Shown here: positions 14,201-29,010 of the stretch, piece by piece
How the letters are laid out: every line of letters starts with the position of its first letter
How positions within the stretch are numbered: position 1 is the first letter of the stretch
From: Balanoglossus misakiensis
Lineage: Eukaryota; Hemichordata
Length of the DNA: 64,000 nucleotides
Assembly (NCBI GenBank): GCA_040954595.2
Contig: CM082591.2
Span: 10,974,001 to 11,038,000 of the forward strand
Direction of reading: 5' to 3'
Made by a program: the position numbers and the translations under genes
Notes under the pieces: generated by a model
The model's database searches: none
Told to the model about the DNA's origin: nothing
Seen by the model: the letters and a program-made list of their open reading frames with translations, nothing else

Positions 14201-17200
14201 CGATCTACCGAGTCTATCAGAAAACTTTCTCATGCGCATAGGTCTATCGTGTGTTCTGCGCATCACAACAGAATTTTGTAAACAAACGAGGCTGTGTTTG
14301 GAAGCAACCATGGAAACTTTAGAACTATCCGTCGATCGACAGAGTCTAGTGGAAAACTTTCTTATGCGCATAGACCTATCATGTGTTCTGCGCATCACAA
14401 CAGAATTTTGTAAACAAACGAGGCTGTGTTTGGAAGCAACCATGGAAACTTTACAACTATCCGTCGATCTATAGAGTCCAGTGGAAAACTTTCTTATCCT
14501 CATAGGGCTATCATGTGTTCTGCGCATCACAACAGAATTTTGTAAACAAACGAGGCTGTGTTTGGAAGCAACAATGGAAACTTTAGAACTATCCGTCGAT
14601 CTACAGAGTCTAGTGGAAAACTTTCTTATGCGCATAGACCTATCTGTTCTGCGCATCACAACAGAATTTTGTAAACAAACGAGGCTGTGTTTGGAAGCAA
14701 ACATGGAAACTTTAGAACTATCCGTCGATCTGCAGAGTCTAGTGGAAAACTTTCTTATGCGCATAGACCTATCATGTGTTCTGCGCATCACAACAGAATT
14801 TTGTAAACAAACGAGGCTGTGTTTGGAAGCAACCATGGAAACTTTAGAACTATCCGTCGATCTACAGAGTCTAGTGGAAAACTTTCTTATGCGCATAGAC
14901 CTATCATGTGCTCTGCGCATCACAACTGATTTCCTTAAATAACCGAGGCTGTGTTTGGAAGCATCCATGGAAATTTTAGAACTATCCGTCGATCTACCGA
15001 GTCTATCAGAAAACTTTCTCATGCGCATAGGTCTATCGTGTGTTCTGCGCATCACAACAGATTTCCTCAAATAAACGAGGCTGTGTTTGGAAGCAACCAT
15101 GGAAATTTTAGAACTATCCGTCGATCTACAGAGTCTAGTGGAAAACTTTCTTATGCGCATAGGCCTATCATGTTTTCTGCGCATCACAACAGAATTCGGT
15201 AAATAAACGAGGGTGTGTTTGGAAGCAACCATGGAAACTTTAGAACTATCCGTCGATCGACAGAGTCTAGTGGAAAACTTTCTTATGCGCATAGACCTAT
15301 CATGTGTTCTGCGCATCACAACAGAATTTTGTAAACAAACGAGGCTGTGTTTGGAAGCAACCATGGAAACTTTACAACTATCCGTCGATCTATAGAGTCC
15401 AGTGGAAAACTTTCTTATCCTCATAGGGCTATCATGTGTTCTGCGCATCACAACAGAATTTTGTAAACAAACGAGGCTTTGTTTTGAAGCAACCATGGAA
15501 ACTTTAGAACCATCCGTCGATCTACAGAGTCTAATGGAAAACTTTCTTATGCGCATAGACCTATCATGTGTTCTGCGCATCACAACAGAATTTTGTAAAC
15601 AAACGAGGCTGTGTTTGGAAGCAAACATGGAAACTTTAGAACTATCCGTCGATCTACAGAGTCTAGTGGAAAACTTTCTTATGCGCATAGGCCTATCATG
15701 TTTTCTGCGCATCACAACAGAATTCGGTAAATAAACGAGGCTGTGTTTTGAAGCAACCATGGAAACTTTAGAACCATCCGTCGATCTACAGAGTCTAATG
15801 GAAAACTTTCTTATGCGCATAGACCTATCATGTGTTCTGCGCATCACAACAGAATTTTGTAAACAAACGAGGCTGTGTTTGGAAGCAAACATGGAAACTT
15901 TAGAACTATCCGTCGATCTACAGAGTCTAGTGGAAAACTTTCTTATGCGCATAGGCCTATCATGTGCTCTGCGCATCACAACTGATTTCCGTAAATAACC
16001 GAGGCTGTGTTTGGAAGCATCCATGGAAATTTTAGAACTATCCGTCGATCTACCGAGTCTATCAGAAAACTTTCTCATGCGCATAGGTCTATCGTGTGTT
16101 CTGCGCATCACAACAGAATTTTGTAAACAAACGAGGCTGTGTTTGGAAGCAACCATGGAAACTTTACAACTATCCGTCGATCTACAGAGTCTAGTGGAAA
16201 ACTTTCTTATGTGCATAGGTCTATCATGTGTTCTGCGCATCACAACATAATTTTGAAAACAATCGAGGCTGTGTTTGGAAGCAACCATGGAAACTTTAGA
16301 ACTATCCGTCGATCTACAGAGTCTAGTGGAAAACTTTCTTATGCGCATAGGCCTATCATGTTTTCTGCGCATCACAACAGAATTCGGTAAATAAACGAGG
16401 GTGTGTTTGGAAGCAACCATGGAAACTTTAGAACTATCCGTCGATCGACAGAGTCTAGTGGAAAACTTTCTTATGCGCATAGACCTATCATGTGTTCTGC
16501 GCATCACAACAGAATTTTGTAAACAAACGAGGCTGTGTTTGGAAGCAACCATGGAAACTTTACAACTATCCGTCGATCTATAGAGTCCAGTGGAAAACTT
16601 TCTTATCCTCATAGGGCTATCATGTGTTCTGCGCATCACAACAGAATTCGGTAAATAAACGAGGGTGTGTTTGGAAGCAACAATGGAAACTTTAGAACTA
16701 TCCGTCGATCTATAGAGTCCAGTGGAAAACTTTCTTATGCGCATAGACCTATCATGTGTTCTGCGCATCACAACAGAATTTTGTAAACAAACGAGGCTGT
16801 GTTTGGAAGCAACAATGGAAACTTTAGAACTATCCGTCGATCTATAGAGTCCAGTGGAAAACTCTCTTATCCTCATAGGGCTATCATGTGTTCTGCGCAT
16901 CACAACAGAATTTTGTAAACAAACGAGGCTGTGTTTTGAAGCAACCATGGAAACTTTAGAACTATCCGTCGATCTACAGAGTCTAATGGAAAACTTTCTT
17001 ATGCGCATAGACCTATCATGTGTTCTGCGCATCACAACAGAATTTTGTAAACAAACGAGGCTGTGTTTGGAAGCAAACATGGAAACTTTAGAACTATCCG
17101 TCGATCTACAGAGTCTAGTGGAAAACTTTCTTATGCGCATAGGCCTATCATGTTTTCTGCGCATCACAACAGAATTCGGTAAATAAACGAGGGTGTGTTT

Positions 17201-19012
17201 GGAAGCAACCATGGAAACTTTAGAACTATCCGTCGATCGACAGAGTCTAGTGGAAAACTTTCTTATGCGCATAGACCTATCATGTGTTCTGCGCATCACA
17301 ACAGAATTTTGTAAACAAACGAGGCTGTGTTTGGAAGCAACCATGGAAACTTTACAACTATCCGTCGATCTATAGAGTCCAGTGGAAAACTTTCTTATCC
17401 TCATAGGGCTATCATGTGTTCTGCGCATCACAACAGAATTTTGTAAACAAACGAGGCTGTGTTTGGAAGCAACAATGGAAACTTTAGAACTATCCGTCGA
17501 TCTACAGAGTCTAGTGGAAAACTTTCTTATGCGCATAGACCTATCTGTTCTGCGCATCACAACAGAATTTTGTAAACAAACGAGGCTGTGTTTGGAAGCA
17601 AACATGGAAACTTTAGAACTATCCGTCGATCTGCAGAGTCTAGTGGAAAACTTTCTTATGCGCATAGACCTATCATGTGTTCTGCGCATCACAACAGAAT
17701 TTTGTAAACAAACGAGGCTGTGTTTGGAAGCAACCATGGAAACTTTAGAACTATCCGTCGATCTACAGAGTCTAGTGGAAAACTTTCTTATGCGCATAGA
17801 CCTATCATGTGCTCTGCGCATCACAACTGATTTCCTTAAATAACCGAGGCTGTGTTTGGAAGCATCCATGGAAATTTTAGAACTATCCGTCGATCTACCG
17901 AGTCTATCAGAAAACTTTCTCATGCGCATAGGTCTATCGTGTGTTCTGCGCATCACAACAGATTTCCTCAAATAAACGAGGGTGTGTTTGGAAGCAACCA
18001 TGGAAACTTTAGAACTATCCGTCGATCGACAGAGTCTAGTGGAAAACTTTCTTATGCGCATAGACCTATCATGTGTTCTGCGCATCACAACAGAATTTTG
18101 TAAACAAACGAGGCTGTGTTTGGAAGCAACCATGGAAACTTTACAACTATCCGTCGATCTATAGAGTCCAGTGGAAAACTTTCTTATCCTCATAGGGCTA
18201 TCATGTGTTCTGCGCATCACAACAGAATTTTGTAAACAAACGAGGCTGTGTTTTGAAGCAACCATGGAAACTTTAGAACTATCCGTCGATCTACAGAGTC
18301 TAATGGAAAACTTTCTTATGCGCATAGACCTATCATGTGTTCTGCGCATCACAACAGAATTTTGTAAACAAACGAGGCTGTGTTTGGAAGCAAACATGGA
18401 AACTTTAGAACTATCCGTCGATCTACAGAGTCTAGTGGAAAACTTTCTTATGCGCATAGGCCTATCATGTTTTCTGCGCATCACAACAGAATTCGGTAAA
18501 TAAACGAGGGTGTGTTTGGAAGCAACCATGGAAACTTTAGAACTATCCGTCGATCGACAGAGTCTAGTGGAAAACTTTCTTATGCGCATAGACCTATCAT
18601 GTGTTCTGCGCATCACAACAGAATTTTGTAAACAGACGAGGCTGTGTTTGGAAGCAACCATGGAAACTTTACAACTATCCGTCGATCTATAGAGTCCAGT
18701 GGAAAACTTTCTTATCCTCATAGGGCTATCATGTGTTCTGCGCATCACAACAGAATTTTGTAAACAAACGAGGCTGTGTTTGGAAGCAACAATGGAAACT
18801 TTAGAACTATCCGTCGATCTACAGAGTCTAGTGGAAAACTTTCTTATGCGCATAGACCTACCATGTGTTCTGCGCATCACAACAGAATTTTGTAAACAAA
18901 CGAGGCTGTGTTTGGAAGCAAACATGGAAACTTTAGAACTATCCGTCGATCTGCAGAGTCTAGTGGAAAACTTTCTTATGCGCATAGACCTATCATGTGT
19001 TCTGCGCATCAC
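11189..19012 (-). other. 2,607-codon open frame made of satellite units
   Basis: The minus strand is open for 2,607 codons and consists only of the 44-residue translation of the satellite, typified by MRIRKFSTRLCRSTDSSKVS and KHSLVCLQNSVVMRRTHD. The repeated peptide is rich in Arg, Lys and Ser, with no signal peptide, membrane segment or known domain. A 3-bp deletion present in some units leaves the frame intact, while a single CAA to TAA change ends it near 19,022 and again in the duplicate copy near 21,395. Elsewhere a +1 insertion breaks the same frame. I see no promoter, splice pattern or non-repeat coding flank. The likeliest reading is a frame kept open by a period divisible by three; a transcribed basic repeat protein is the alternative. 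Confidence 0.15.
12262..15951. repeat. Two tandem copies of a 1,845-bp higher-order repeat
   Basis: Satellite variants repeat in the same order at a distance of 1,845 bp (for example the subtype series starting at 13,106 recurs at 14,951). The size is fourteen units less the 3 bp deleted in one unit (GACCTATCTGTTC in place of GACCTATCATGTGTTC). The outer limits are approximate. Confidence 0.75.
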
Positions 19013-21385
19013 AACAGAATTTTATAAACAAACGAGGCTGTGTTTGGAAGCAACCATGGAAACTTTAGAACTATCCGTCGATCTACAGAGTCTAGTGGAA
19101 AACTTTCTTATGCGCATAGGCCTATCATGTGCTCTGCGCATCACAACTGATTTCCTTAAATAACCGAGGCTGTGTTTGGAAGCATCCATGGAAATTTTAG
19201 AACTATCCGTCGATCTACCGAGTCTATCAGAAAACTTTCTCATGCGCATAGGTCTATCGTGTGTTCTGCGCATCACAACAGAATTTTGTAAACAAACGAG
19301 GCTGTGTTTGGAAGCAACCATGGAAACTTTACAACTATCCGTCGATCTACAGAGTCTAGTGGAAAACTTTCTTATGTGCATAGGTCTATCATGTGTTCTG
19401 CGCATCACAACATAATTTTGAAAACAATCGAGGCTGTGTTTGGAAGCAACCATGGAAACTTTAGAACTATCCGTCGATCTACAGAGTCTAGTGGAAAACT
19501 TTCTTATGCGCATAGGCCTATCATGTTTTCTGCGCATCACAACAGAATTCGGTAAATAAACGAGGGTGTGTTTGGAAGCAACCATGGAAACTTTAGAACT
19601 ATCCGTCGATCGACAGAGTCTAGTGGAAAACTTTCTTATGCGCATAGACCTATCATGTGTTCTGCGCATCACAACAGAATTTTGTAAACAAACGAGGCTG
19701 TGTTTGGAAGCAACCATGGAAACTTTACAACTATCCGTCGATCTATAGAGTCCAGTGGAAAACTTTCTTATCCTCATAGGGCTATCATGTGTTCTGCGCA
19801 TCACAACAGAATTTTGTAAACAAACGAGGCTGTGTTTGGAAGCAACAATGGAAACTTTAGAACTATCCGTCGATCTACAGAGTCTAGTGGAAAACTTTCT
19901 TATGCGCATAGACCTATCTGTTCTGCGCATCACAACAGAATTTTGTAAACAAACGAGGCTGTGTTTGGAAGCAAACATGGAAACTTTAGAACTATCCGTC
20001 GATCTGCAGAGTCTAGTGGAAAACTTTCTTATGCGCATAGACCTATCATGTGTTCTGCGCATCACAACAGAATTTTGTAAACAAACGAGGCTGTGTTTGG
20101 AAGCAACCATGGAAACTTTAGAACTATCCGTCGATCTACAGAGTCTAGTGGAAAACTTTCTTATGCGCATAGACCTATCATGTGCTCTGCGCATCACAAC
20201 TGATTTCCTTAAATAACCGAGGCTGTGTTTGGAAGCATCCATGGAAATTTTAGAACTATCCGTCGATCTACCGAGTCTATCAGAAAACTTTCTCATGCGC
20301 ATAGGTCTATCGTGTGTTCTGCGCATCACAACAGATTTCCTCAAATAAACGAGGGTGTGTTTGGAAGCAACCATGGAAACTTTAGAACTATCCGTCGATC
20401 GACAGAGTCTAGTGGAAAACTTTCTTATGCGCATAGACCTATCATGTGTTCTGCGCATCACAACAGAATTTTGTAAACAAACGAGGCTGTGTTTGGAAGC
20501 AACCATGGAAACTTTACAACTATCCGTCGATCTATAGAGTCCAGTGGAAAACTTTCTTATCCTCATAGGGCTATCATGTGTTCTGCGCATCACAACAGAA
20601 TTTTGTAAACAAACGAGGCTGTGTTTTGAAGCAACCATGGAAACTTTAGAACTATCCGTCGATCTACAGAGTCTAATGGAAAACTTTCTTATGCGCATAG
20701 ACCTATCATGTGTTCTGCGCATCACAACAGAATTTTGTAAACAAACGAGGCTGTGTTTGGAAGCAAACATGGAAACTTTAGAACTATCCGTCGATCTACA
20801 GAGTCTAGTGGAAAACTTTCTTATGCGCATAGGCCTATCATGTTTTCTGCGCATCACAACAGAATTCGGTAAATAAACGAGGGTGTGTTTGGAAGCAACC
20901 ATGGAAACTTTAGAACTATCCGTCGATCGACAGAGTCTAGTGGAAAACTTTCTTATGCGCATAGACCTATCATGTGTTCTGCGCATCACAACAGAATTTT
21001 GTAAACAGACGAGGCTGTGTTTGGAAGCAACCATGGAAACTTTACAACTATCCGTCGATCTATAGAGTCCAGTGGAAAACTTTCTTATCCTCATAGGGCT
21101 ATCATGTGTTCTGCGCATCACAACAGAATTTTGTAAACAAACGAGGCTGTGTTTGGAAGCAACAATGGAAACTTTAGAACTATCCGTCGATCTACAGAGT
21201 CTAGTGGAAAACTTTCTTATGCGCATAGACCTACCATGTGTTCTGCGCATCACAACAGAATTTTGTAAACAAACGAGGCTGTGTTTGGAAGCAAACATGG
21301 AAACTTTAGAACTATCCGTCGATCTGCAGAGTCTAGTGGAAAACTTTCTTATGCGCATAGACCTATCATGTGTTCTGCGCATCAC
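16640..21385. repeat. Two tandem copies of a 2,373-bp higher-order repeat
   Basis: Variant order in 16,640-19,012 is repeated almost base for base in 19,013-21,385. The offset of 2,373 bp is eighteen units less 3 bp. Both copies share private changes: GTAAACAGACG, ACCTACCATG and the GTAAAC to ATAAAC change that stops the minus-strand frame. The left limit is approximate. Confidence 0.8.
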
Positions 21386-21885
21386 AACAGAATTTTATAA
21401 ACAAACGAGGCTGTGTTTGGAAGCAACCATGGAAACTTTAGAACTATCCGTCGATCTACAGAGTCTAGTGGAAAACTTTCTTATGCGCATAGGCCTATCA
21501 TGTGCTCTGCGCATCACAACTGATTTCCTTAAATAACCGAGGCTGTGTTTGGAAGCATCCATGGAAATTTTAGAACTATCCGTCGATCTACCGAGTCTAT
21601 CAGAAAACTTTCTCATGCGCATAGGTCTATCGTGTGTTCTGCGCATCACAACAGAATTTTGTAAACAAACGAGGCTGTGTTTGGAAGCAACCATGGAAAC
21701 TTTACAACTATCCGTCGATCTACAGAGTCTAGTGGAAAACTTTCTTATGTGCATAGGTCTATCATGTGTTCTGCGCATCACAACATAATTTTGAAAACAA
21801 TCGAGGCTGTGTTTGGAAGCAACCATGGAAACTTTAGAACTATCCGTCGATCTACAGAGTCTAGTGGAAAACTTTCTTATGCGCA

Positions 21886-24800
21886 TAGGCCTATCATGTT
21901 TTCTGCGCATCACAGCAGAATTCGGTAAATAAACGAGGGTGTGTTTGGAAGCAACCATGGAAACTTTAGAACTATCCGTCGATCGACAGAGTCTAGTGGA
22001 AAACTTTCTTATGCGCATAGACCTATCATGTCTTCTGCGCATCACAACAGAATTTTGTAAACAAACGAGGCTGTGTTTGGAAGCAACCATGGAAACTTTA
22101 CAACTATCCGTCGATCTATAGAGTCCAGTGGAAAACTTTCTTATCCTCATAGGGCTATCATGTGTTCTGCGCATCACAACAGAATTTTGTAAACAAACGA
22201 GGCTGTGTTTGGAAGCAACAATGGAAACTTTAGAACTATCCGTCGATCTATAGAGTCCAGTGGAAAACTTTCTTATCCTCATAGGGCTATCATGTGTTCT
22301 GCGCATCACAACAGAATTTTGTAAACAAACGAGGGTGTGTTTGGAAGCAACCATGGAAACTTTAGAACTATCCGTCGATCTACAGAGTCTAGTGGAAAAC
22401 TTTCTTATGCGCATAGACCTATCATGTGTTCTGCGCATCACAACAGAATTTTGTAAACAAACGAGGCTGTGTTTGGAAGCAACAATGGAAACTTTAGAAC
22501 TATCCGTCGATCTACAGAGTCTAGTGGAAAACTTTCTTATGCGCATAGACCTATCATGTGTTCTGCGCATCACAACAGAATTTTGTAAACAAACGAGGCT
22601 GTGTTTGGAAGCAAACATGGAAACTTTAGAACTATCCGTCGATCTACAGAGTCTAGTGGAAAACTTTCTTATGCGCATAGACCTATCATGTGTTCTGCGC
22701 ATCACAACAGAATTTTGTAAACAAACGAGGCTGTGTTTGGAAGCAACCATGGAAATTTTAGAACTATCCGTCGATCTACCGAGTCTATCAGAAAACTTTC
22801 TCATGCGCATAGGTCTATCGTGTGTTCTGCGCATCACAACAGATTTCCTCAAATAAACGAGGCTGTGTTTGGAAGCAACCATGGAAATTTTAGAACTATC
22901 CGTCGATCTACTGAGTCTAGTGGAAAACTTTCTTATGCGCATAGGCCTATCTATGTGTTCTGCGCTTCACAACAGATTTCCTTAAATAAACGAGGCTGTG
23001 TTTGGAAGCAACCATGGAAATTTTAGAACTATCCGTCGATCTACAGAGTCTAGTGGAAAACTTTCTTATGTGCATAGGTATATCATGTGTTCTACGCATC
23101 ACAACATAAGTTTGAAAACAATCGAGGCTGTGTTTGGAAGCAACCCTGGAAACTTTAGAACTATCCGTCGATCTACTGAGTCTAGTGGAAAACTTTCTTA
23201 TGCGCATAGACCTATCATGTGTTCTGCGCATCACAACAGAATTTTGTAAACAAACGAGGCTGTGTTTGGAAGCAACAATGGAAACTTTAGAACTATCCGT
23301 CGATCTATAGAGTCCAGTGGAAAACTTTCTTATCCTCATAGGGCTATCATGTGTTCTGCGCATCACAACAGAATTTTGTAAACAAACGAGGGTGTGTTTG
23401 GAAGCAACCATGGAAACTTTAGAACTATCCGTCGATCTACAGAGTCTAGTGGAAAACTTTCTTATGCGCATAGACCTATCATGTGTTCTGAGCATCACAA
23501 CAGAATTTTGTAAACAAACGAGGCTGTGTTTGGAAGCAACAATGGAAACTTTAGAACTATCCGTCGATCTACAGAGTCTAGTGGAAAACTTTCTTATGCG
23601 CATAGACCTATCATGTGTTCTGCGCATCACAACAGAATTTTGTAAACAAACGAGGCTGTGTTTGGAAGCAAACATGGAAACTTTAGAACTATCCGTCGAT
23701 CTACAGAGTCTAGTGGAAAACTTTCTTATGCGCATAGACCTATGATGTGTTCTGCGCATCACAACAGAATTTTGTAAACAAACGAGGCTGTGTTTGGAAG
23801 CAACCATGGAAATTTTAGAACTATCCGTCGATCTACCGAGTCTATCAGAAAACTTTCTCATGCGCATAGGTCTATCGTGTGTTCTGCGCATCACAACAGA
23901 TTTCCTCAAATAAACGAGGCTGTGTTTGGAAGCAACCATGGAAATTTTAGAACTATCCGTCGATCTACTGAGTCTAGTGGAAAACTTTCTTATGCGCATA
24001 GGCCTATCTATGTGTTCTGCGCTTCACAACAGATTTCCTAAAATAAACGAGGCTGTGTTTGGAAGCAACCATGGAAATTTTAGAACTATCCGTCGATCTA
24101 CAGAGTCTAGTGGAAAACTTTCTTATGTGCATAGGTATATCATGTGTTCTGCGCATCACAACATAAGTTTGAAAACAATCGAGGCTGTGTTTGGAAGCAA
24201 CCCTGGAAACTTTAGAACTATCCGTCGATCTACAGAGTCTAGTGGAAAACTTTCTTATGCGCATAGGCCTATCATGTTTTCTGCGCATCACAACAGAATT
24301 CGGTAAATAAACGAGGGTGTGTTTGGAAGCAACCATGGAAACTTTAGAACTATCCGTCGATCGACAGAGTCTAGTGGAAAACTTTCTTATGCGCATAGAC
24401 CTATCATGTGTTCTGCGCATCACAACAGAATTTTGTAAACAAACGAGGCTGTGTTTGGAAGCAACCATGGAAACTTTACAACTATCCGTCGATCTATAGA
24501 GTCCAGTGGAAAACTTTCTTATCCTCATAGGGCTATCATGTGTTCTGCGCATCACAACAGAATTTTGTAAACAAACGAGGCTGTGTTTGGAAGCAACAAT
24601 GGAAACTTTAGAACTATCCGTCGATCTATAGAGTCCAGTGGAAAACTTTCTTATCCTCATAGGGCTATCATGTGTTCTGCGCATCACAACAGAATTTTGT
24701 AAACAAACGAGGGTGTGTTTGGAAGCAACCATGGAAACTTTAGAACTCTCCGTCGATCTACAGAGTCTAGTGGAAAACTTTCTTATGCGCATAGACCTAT

Positions 24801-26381
24801 CATGTGTTCTGCGCACCACAGCAGAATTTTGTAAACAAACGAGGCTGTGTTTGGAAGCAACCATGGAAATTTTAGAACTATCCGTCGATCTACCGAGTCT
24901 ATCAGAAAACTTTCTCATGCGCATAGGTCTATCGTGTGTTCTGCGCATCACAACAGATTTCCTCAAATAAACGAGGCTGTGTTTGGAAGCAACCATGGAA
25001 ATTTTAGAACTATCCGTCGATCTACTGAGTCTAGTGGAAAACTTTCTTATGCGCATAGGCCTATCTATGTGTTCTGCGCTTCACAACAGATTTCCTTAAA
25101 TAAACGAGGCTGTGTTTGGAAGCAACCATGGAAATTTTAGAACTATCCGTCGATCTACAGAGTCTAGTGGAAAACTTTCTTATGTGCATAGGTATATCAT
25201 GTGTTCTGCGCATCACAACATAAGTTTGAAAACAATCGAGGCTGTGTTTGGAAGCAACCCTGGAAACTTTAGAACTATCCGTCGATCTACAGAGTCTAGT
25301 GGAAAACTTTCTTATGCGCATAGGCCTATCATGTTTTCTGCGCATCACAACAGAATTCGGTAAATAAACGAGGGTGTGTTTGGAAGCAACCATGGAAACT
25401 TTAGAACTATCCGTCGATCGACAGAGTCTAGTGGAAAACTTTCTTATGCGCATAGACCTATCATGTGTTCTGCGCATCACAACAGAATTTTGTAAACAAA
25501 CGAGGGTGTGTTTGGAAGCAACCATGGAAACTTTACAACTATCCGTCGATCTATAGAGTCCAGTGGAAAACTTTCTTATCCTCATAGGGCTATCATGTGT
25601 TCTGCGCATCACAACAGAATTTTGTAAACAAACGAGGCTGTGTTTGGAAGCAACAATAGAAACTTTAGAACTATCCGTCGATCTATAGAGTCCAGTGGAA
25701 AACTTTCTTATCCTCATAGGGCTATCATGTGTTCTGCGCATCACAACAGAATTTTGTAAACAAACGAGGGTGTGTTTGGAAGCAACCATGGAAACTTTAG
25801 AACTCTCCGTCGATCTACAGAGTCTAGTGGAAAACTTTCTTATGCGCATAGACCTATCATGTGTTCTGCGCACCACAGCAGAATTTTGTAAACAAACGAG
25901 GCTGTGTTTGGAAGCAACCATGGAAATTTTAGAACTATCCGTCGATCTACCGAGTCTATCAGAAAACTTTCTCATGCGCATAGGTCTATCGTGTGTTCTG
26001 CGCATCACAACAGATTTCCTCAAATAAACGAGGCTGTGTTTGGAAGCAACCATGGAAATTTTAGAACTATCCGTCGATCTACAGAGTCTAGTGGAAAACT
26101 TTCTTATGCGCATAGACCTATCATGTGTTCTGCGCATCACAACAGAATTTTGTAAACAAACGAGGCTGTGTTTGGAAGCAACCATGGAAATTTTAGAACT
26201 ATCCGTCGATCTACCGAGTCTATCAGAAAACTTTCTCATGCGCATAGGTCTATCGTGTGTTCTGCGCATCACAACAGATTTCCTCAAATAAACGAGGCTG
26301 TGTTTGGAAGCAACCATGGAAATTTTAGAACTATCCGTCGATCTACTGAGTCTAGTGGAAAACTTTCTTATGCGCATAGGC
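21886..26381. repeat. Higher-order repeats of 1,057, 1,057 and 1,321 bp
   Basis: A unit with one extra T (CCTATCTATGTG in place of CCTATCATGTG) recurs near 22,945, 24,002, 25,059 and 26,380. The distances are eight, eight and ten satellite units plus the inserted base, so that frameshifted unit marks four successive copies of an expanding block. The left limit is approximate. Confidence 0.75.
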
Positions 26382-29010
26382 CTATCTATGTGTTCTGCGC
26401 TTCACAACAGATTTCCTTAAATAAACGAGGCTGTGTTTGGAAGCAACCCTGGAAATTTTAGAACTATCCGTCGATCTACAGAGTCTAGTGGAAAACTTTC
26501 TTATGTGCATAGGTATATCATGTGTTCTGCGCATCACAACATAAGTTTGAAAACAATCGAGGCTGTGTTTGGAAGCAACCCTGGAAACTTTAGAACTATC
26601 CGTCGATCTACAGAGTCTAGTGGAAAACTTTCTTATGCGCATAGGCCTATCATGTTTTCTGCGCATCACAACAGAATTCGGTAAATAAACGAGGGTGTGT
26701 TTGGAAGCAACCATGGAAACTTTAGAACTATCCGTCGATCGACAGAGTCTAGTGGAAAACTTTCTTATGCGCATAGACCTATCATGTGTTCTGCGCATCA
26801 CAACAGAATTTTGTAAACAAACGAGGCTGTGTTTGGAAGCAACCATGGAAACTTTACAACTATCCGTCGATCTATAGAGTCCAGTGGAAAACTTTCTTAT
26901 CCTCATAGGGCTATCATGTGTTCTGCGCATCACAACAGAATTTTGTAAACAAACGAGGCTGTGTTTGGAAGCAACAATGGAAACTTTAGAACTATCCGTC
27001 GATCTATAGAGTCCAGTGGAAAACTTTCTTATCCTCATAGGGCTATCATGTGTTCTGCGCATCACAACAGAATTTTGTAAACAAACGAGGGTGTGTTTGG
27101 AAGCAACCATGGAAACTTTAGAACTCTCCGTCGATCTACAGAGTCTAGTGGAAAACTTTCTTATGCGCATAGACCTATCATGTGTTCTGCGCACCACAGC
27201 AGAATTTTGTAAACAAACGAGGCTGTGTTTGGAAGCAACCATGGAAATTTTAGAACTATCCGTCGATCTACCGAGTCTATCAGAAAACTTTCTCATGCGC
27301 ATAGGTCTATCGTGTGTTCTGCGCATCACAACAGATTTCCTCAAATAAACGAGGCTGTGTTTGGAAGCAACCATGGAAATTTTAGAACTATCCGTCGATC
27401 TACAGAGTCTAGTGGAAAACTTTCTTATGCGCATAGACCTATCATGTGTTCTGCGCATCACAACAGAATTTTTTAAACAAACGAGGCCGTGTTTGGAAGC
27501 AACCATGGAAACTTTAGAACTATCCGTCGATCTACAGAGTCTAGAGGAAAACTTTCTTATCCTCATAGGCCTATCATGTGTTCTGCGCATCACAACAGAA
27601 TTTTGTAAACAAACGAGGCTGTGTTTGGAAGCAACCATGGAAACTTTAGAACTATCCTTCGATCTACAGAGTCTAGTGGAAAACTTTCTTATGCGCATAG
27701 ACCTATCATGTGTTCTGCGCATCACAACATAATTTTGTAAACAAACGAGGCTGTGTTTGGAAGCAACCATGGAAACTTTACAACTATCCGTCGATCTACA
27801 GAGTCTAGTGGAAAACTTTCTTATGCGCATAGACCTATCATGTGTTCTGCGCATCACAACAGAATTTTGTAAACAAACGAGGCCGTGTTTGGAAGCAACC
27901 ATGGAAACTTTAGAACTATCCGTCGATCTACCGAGTCTATCAGAAAACTTTCTCATGCGCATAGGTCTATCGTGTGTTCTGCGCATCACAACAGATTTCC
28001 TCAAATAAACGAGGCTGTGTTTGGAAGCAACCATGGAAATTTTAGAACTATCCGTCGATCTACAGAGTCTAGTGGAAAACTTTCTTATATGCATAGACCT
28101 ATCATGTGTTCTACGCATCACAACAGAAATCGGTAAATAAACGAGGCTGTACCATGGAAACTTTAGAACTATCCGTCGATCTACAGAGTCTAGAGGAAAA
28201 CTTTCTTATCCTCATAGGCCTATCATGTGTTCTGCGCATCACAACAGAATTTTGTAAACAAACGAGGGTGTGTTTGGAAGCAACCATGGAAACTTTAGAA
28301 CTCTCCGTCGATCTACAGAGTCTAGTGGAAAACTTTCTTATGCGCATAGACCTATCATGTGTTCTGCGCACCACAGCAGAATTTTGTAAACAAACGAGGC
28401 TGTGTTTGGAAGCAACCATGGAAATTTTAGAACTATCCGTCGATCTACCGAGTCTATCAGAAAACTTTCTCATGCGCATAGGTCTATCGTGTGTTCTGCG
28501 CATCACAACAGATTTCCTCAAATAAACGAGGCTGTATTTGGAAGCAACCATGGAAATTTTAGAACTATCCGTCGATCTACAGAGTCTAGTGGAAAACTTT
28601 CTTATGCGCATAGACCTATCATGTGTTCTGCGCATCACAACATAATTTTTTAAACAAACGAGGCCGTGTTTGGAAGCAACCATGGAAACTTTAGAACTAT
28701 CCGTCGATCTACAGAGTCTAGAGGAAAACTTTCTTATCCTCATAGGCCTATCATGTGTTCTGCGCATCACAACAGAATTTTGTAAACAAACGAGGCTGTG
28801 TTTGGAAGCAACCATGGAAACTTTAGAACTATCCGTCGATCTACAGAGTCTAGTGGAAAACTTTCTTATGCGCATAGACCTATCATGTGTTCTGCGCATC
28901 ACAACATAATTTTGTAAACAAACGAGGCTGTGTTTGGAAGCAACCATGGAAACTTTAGAACTATCCGTCGATCTACAGAGTCTAGTGGAAAACTTTCTTA
29001 TGCGCATAGA

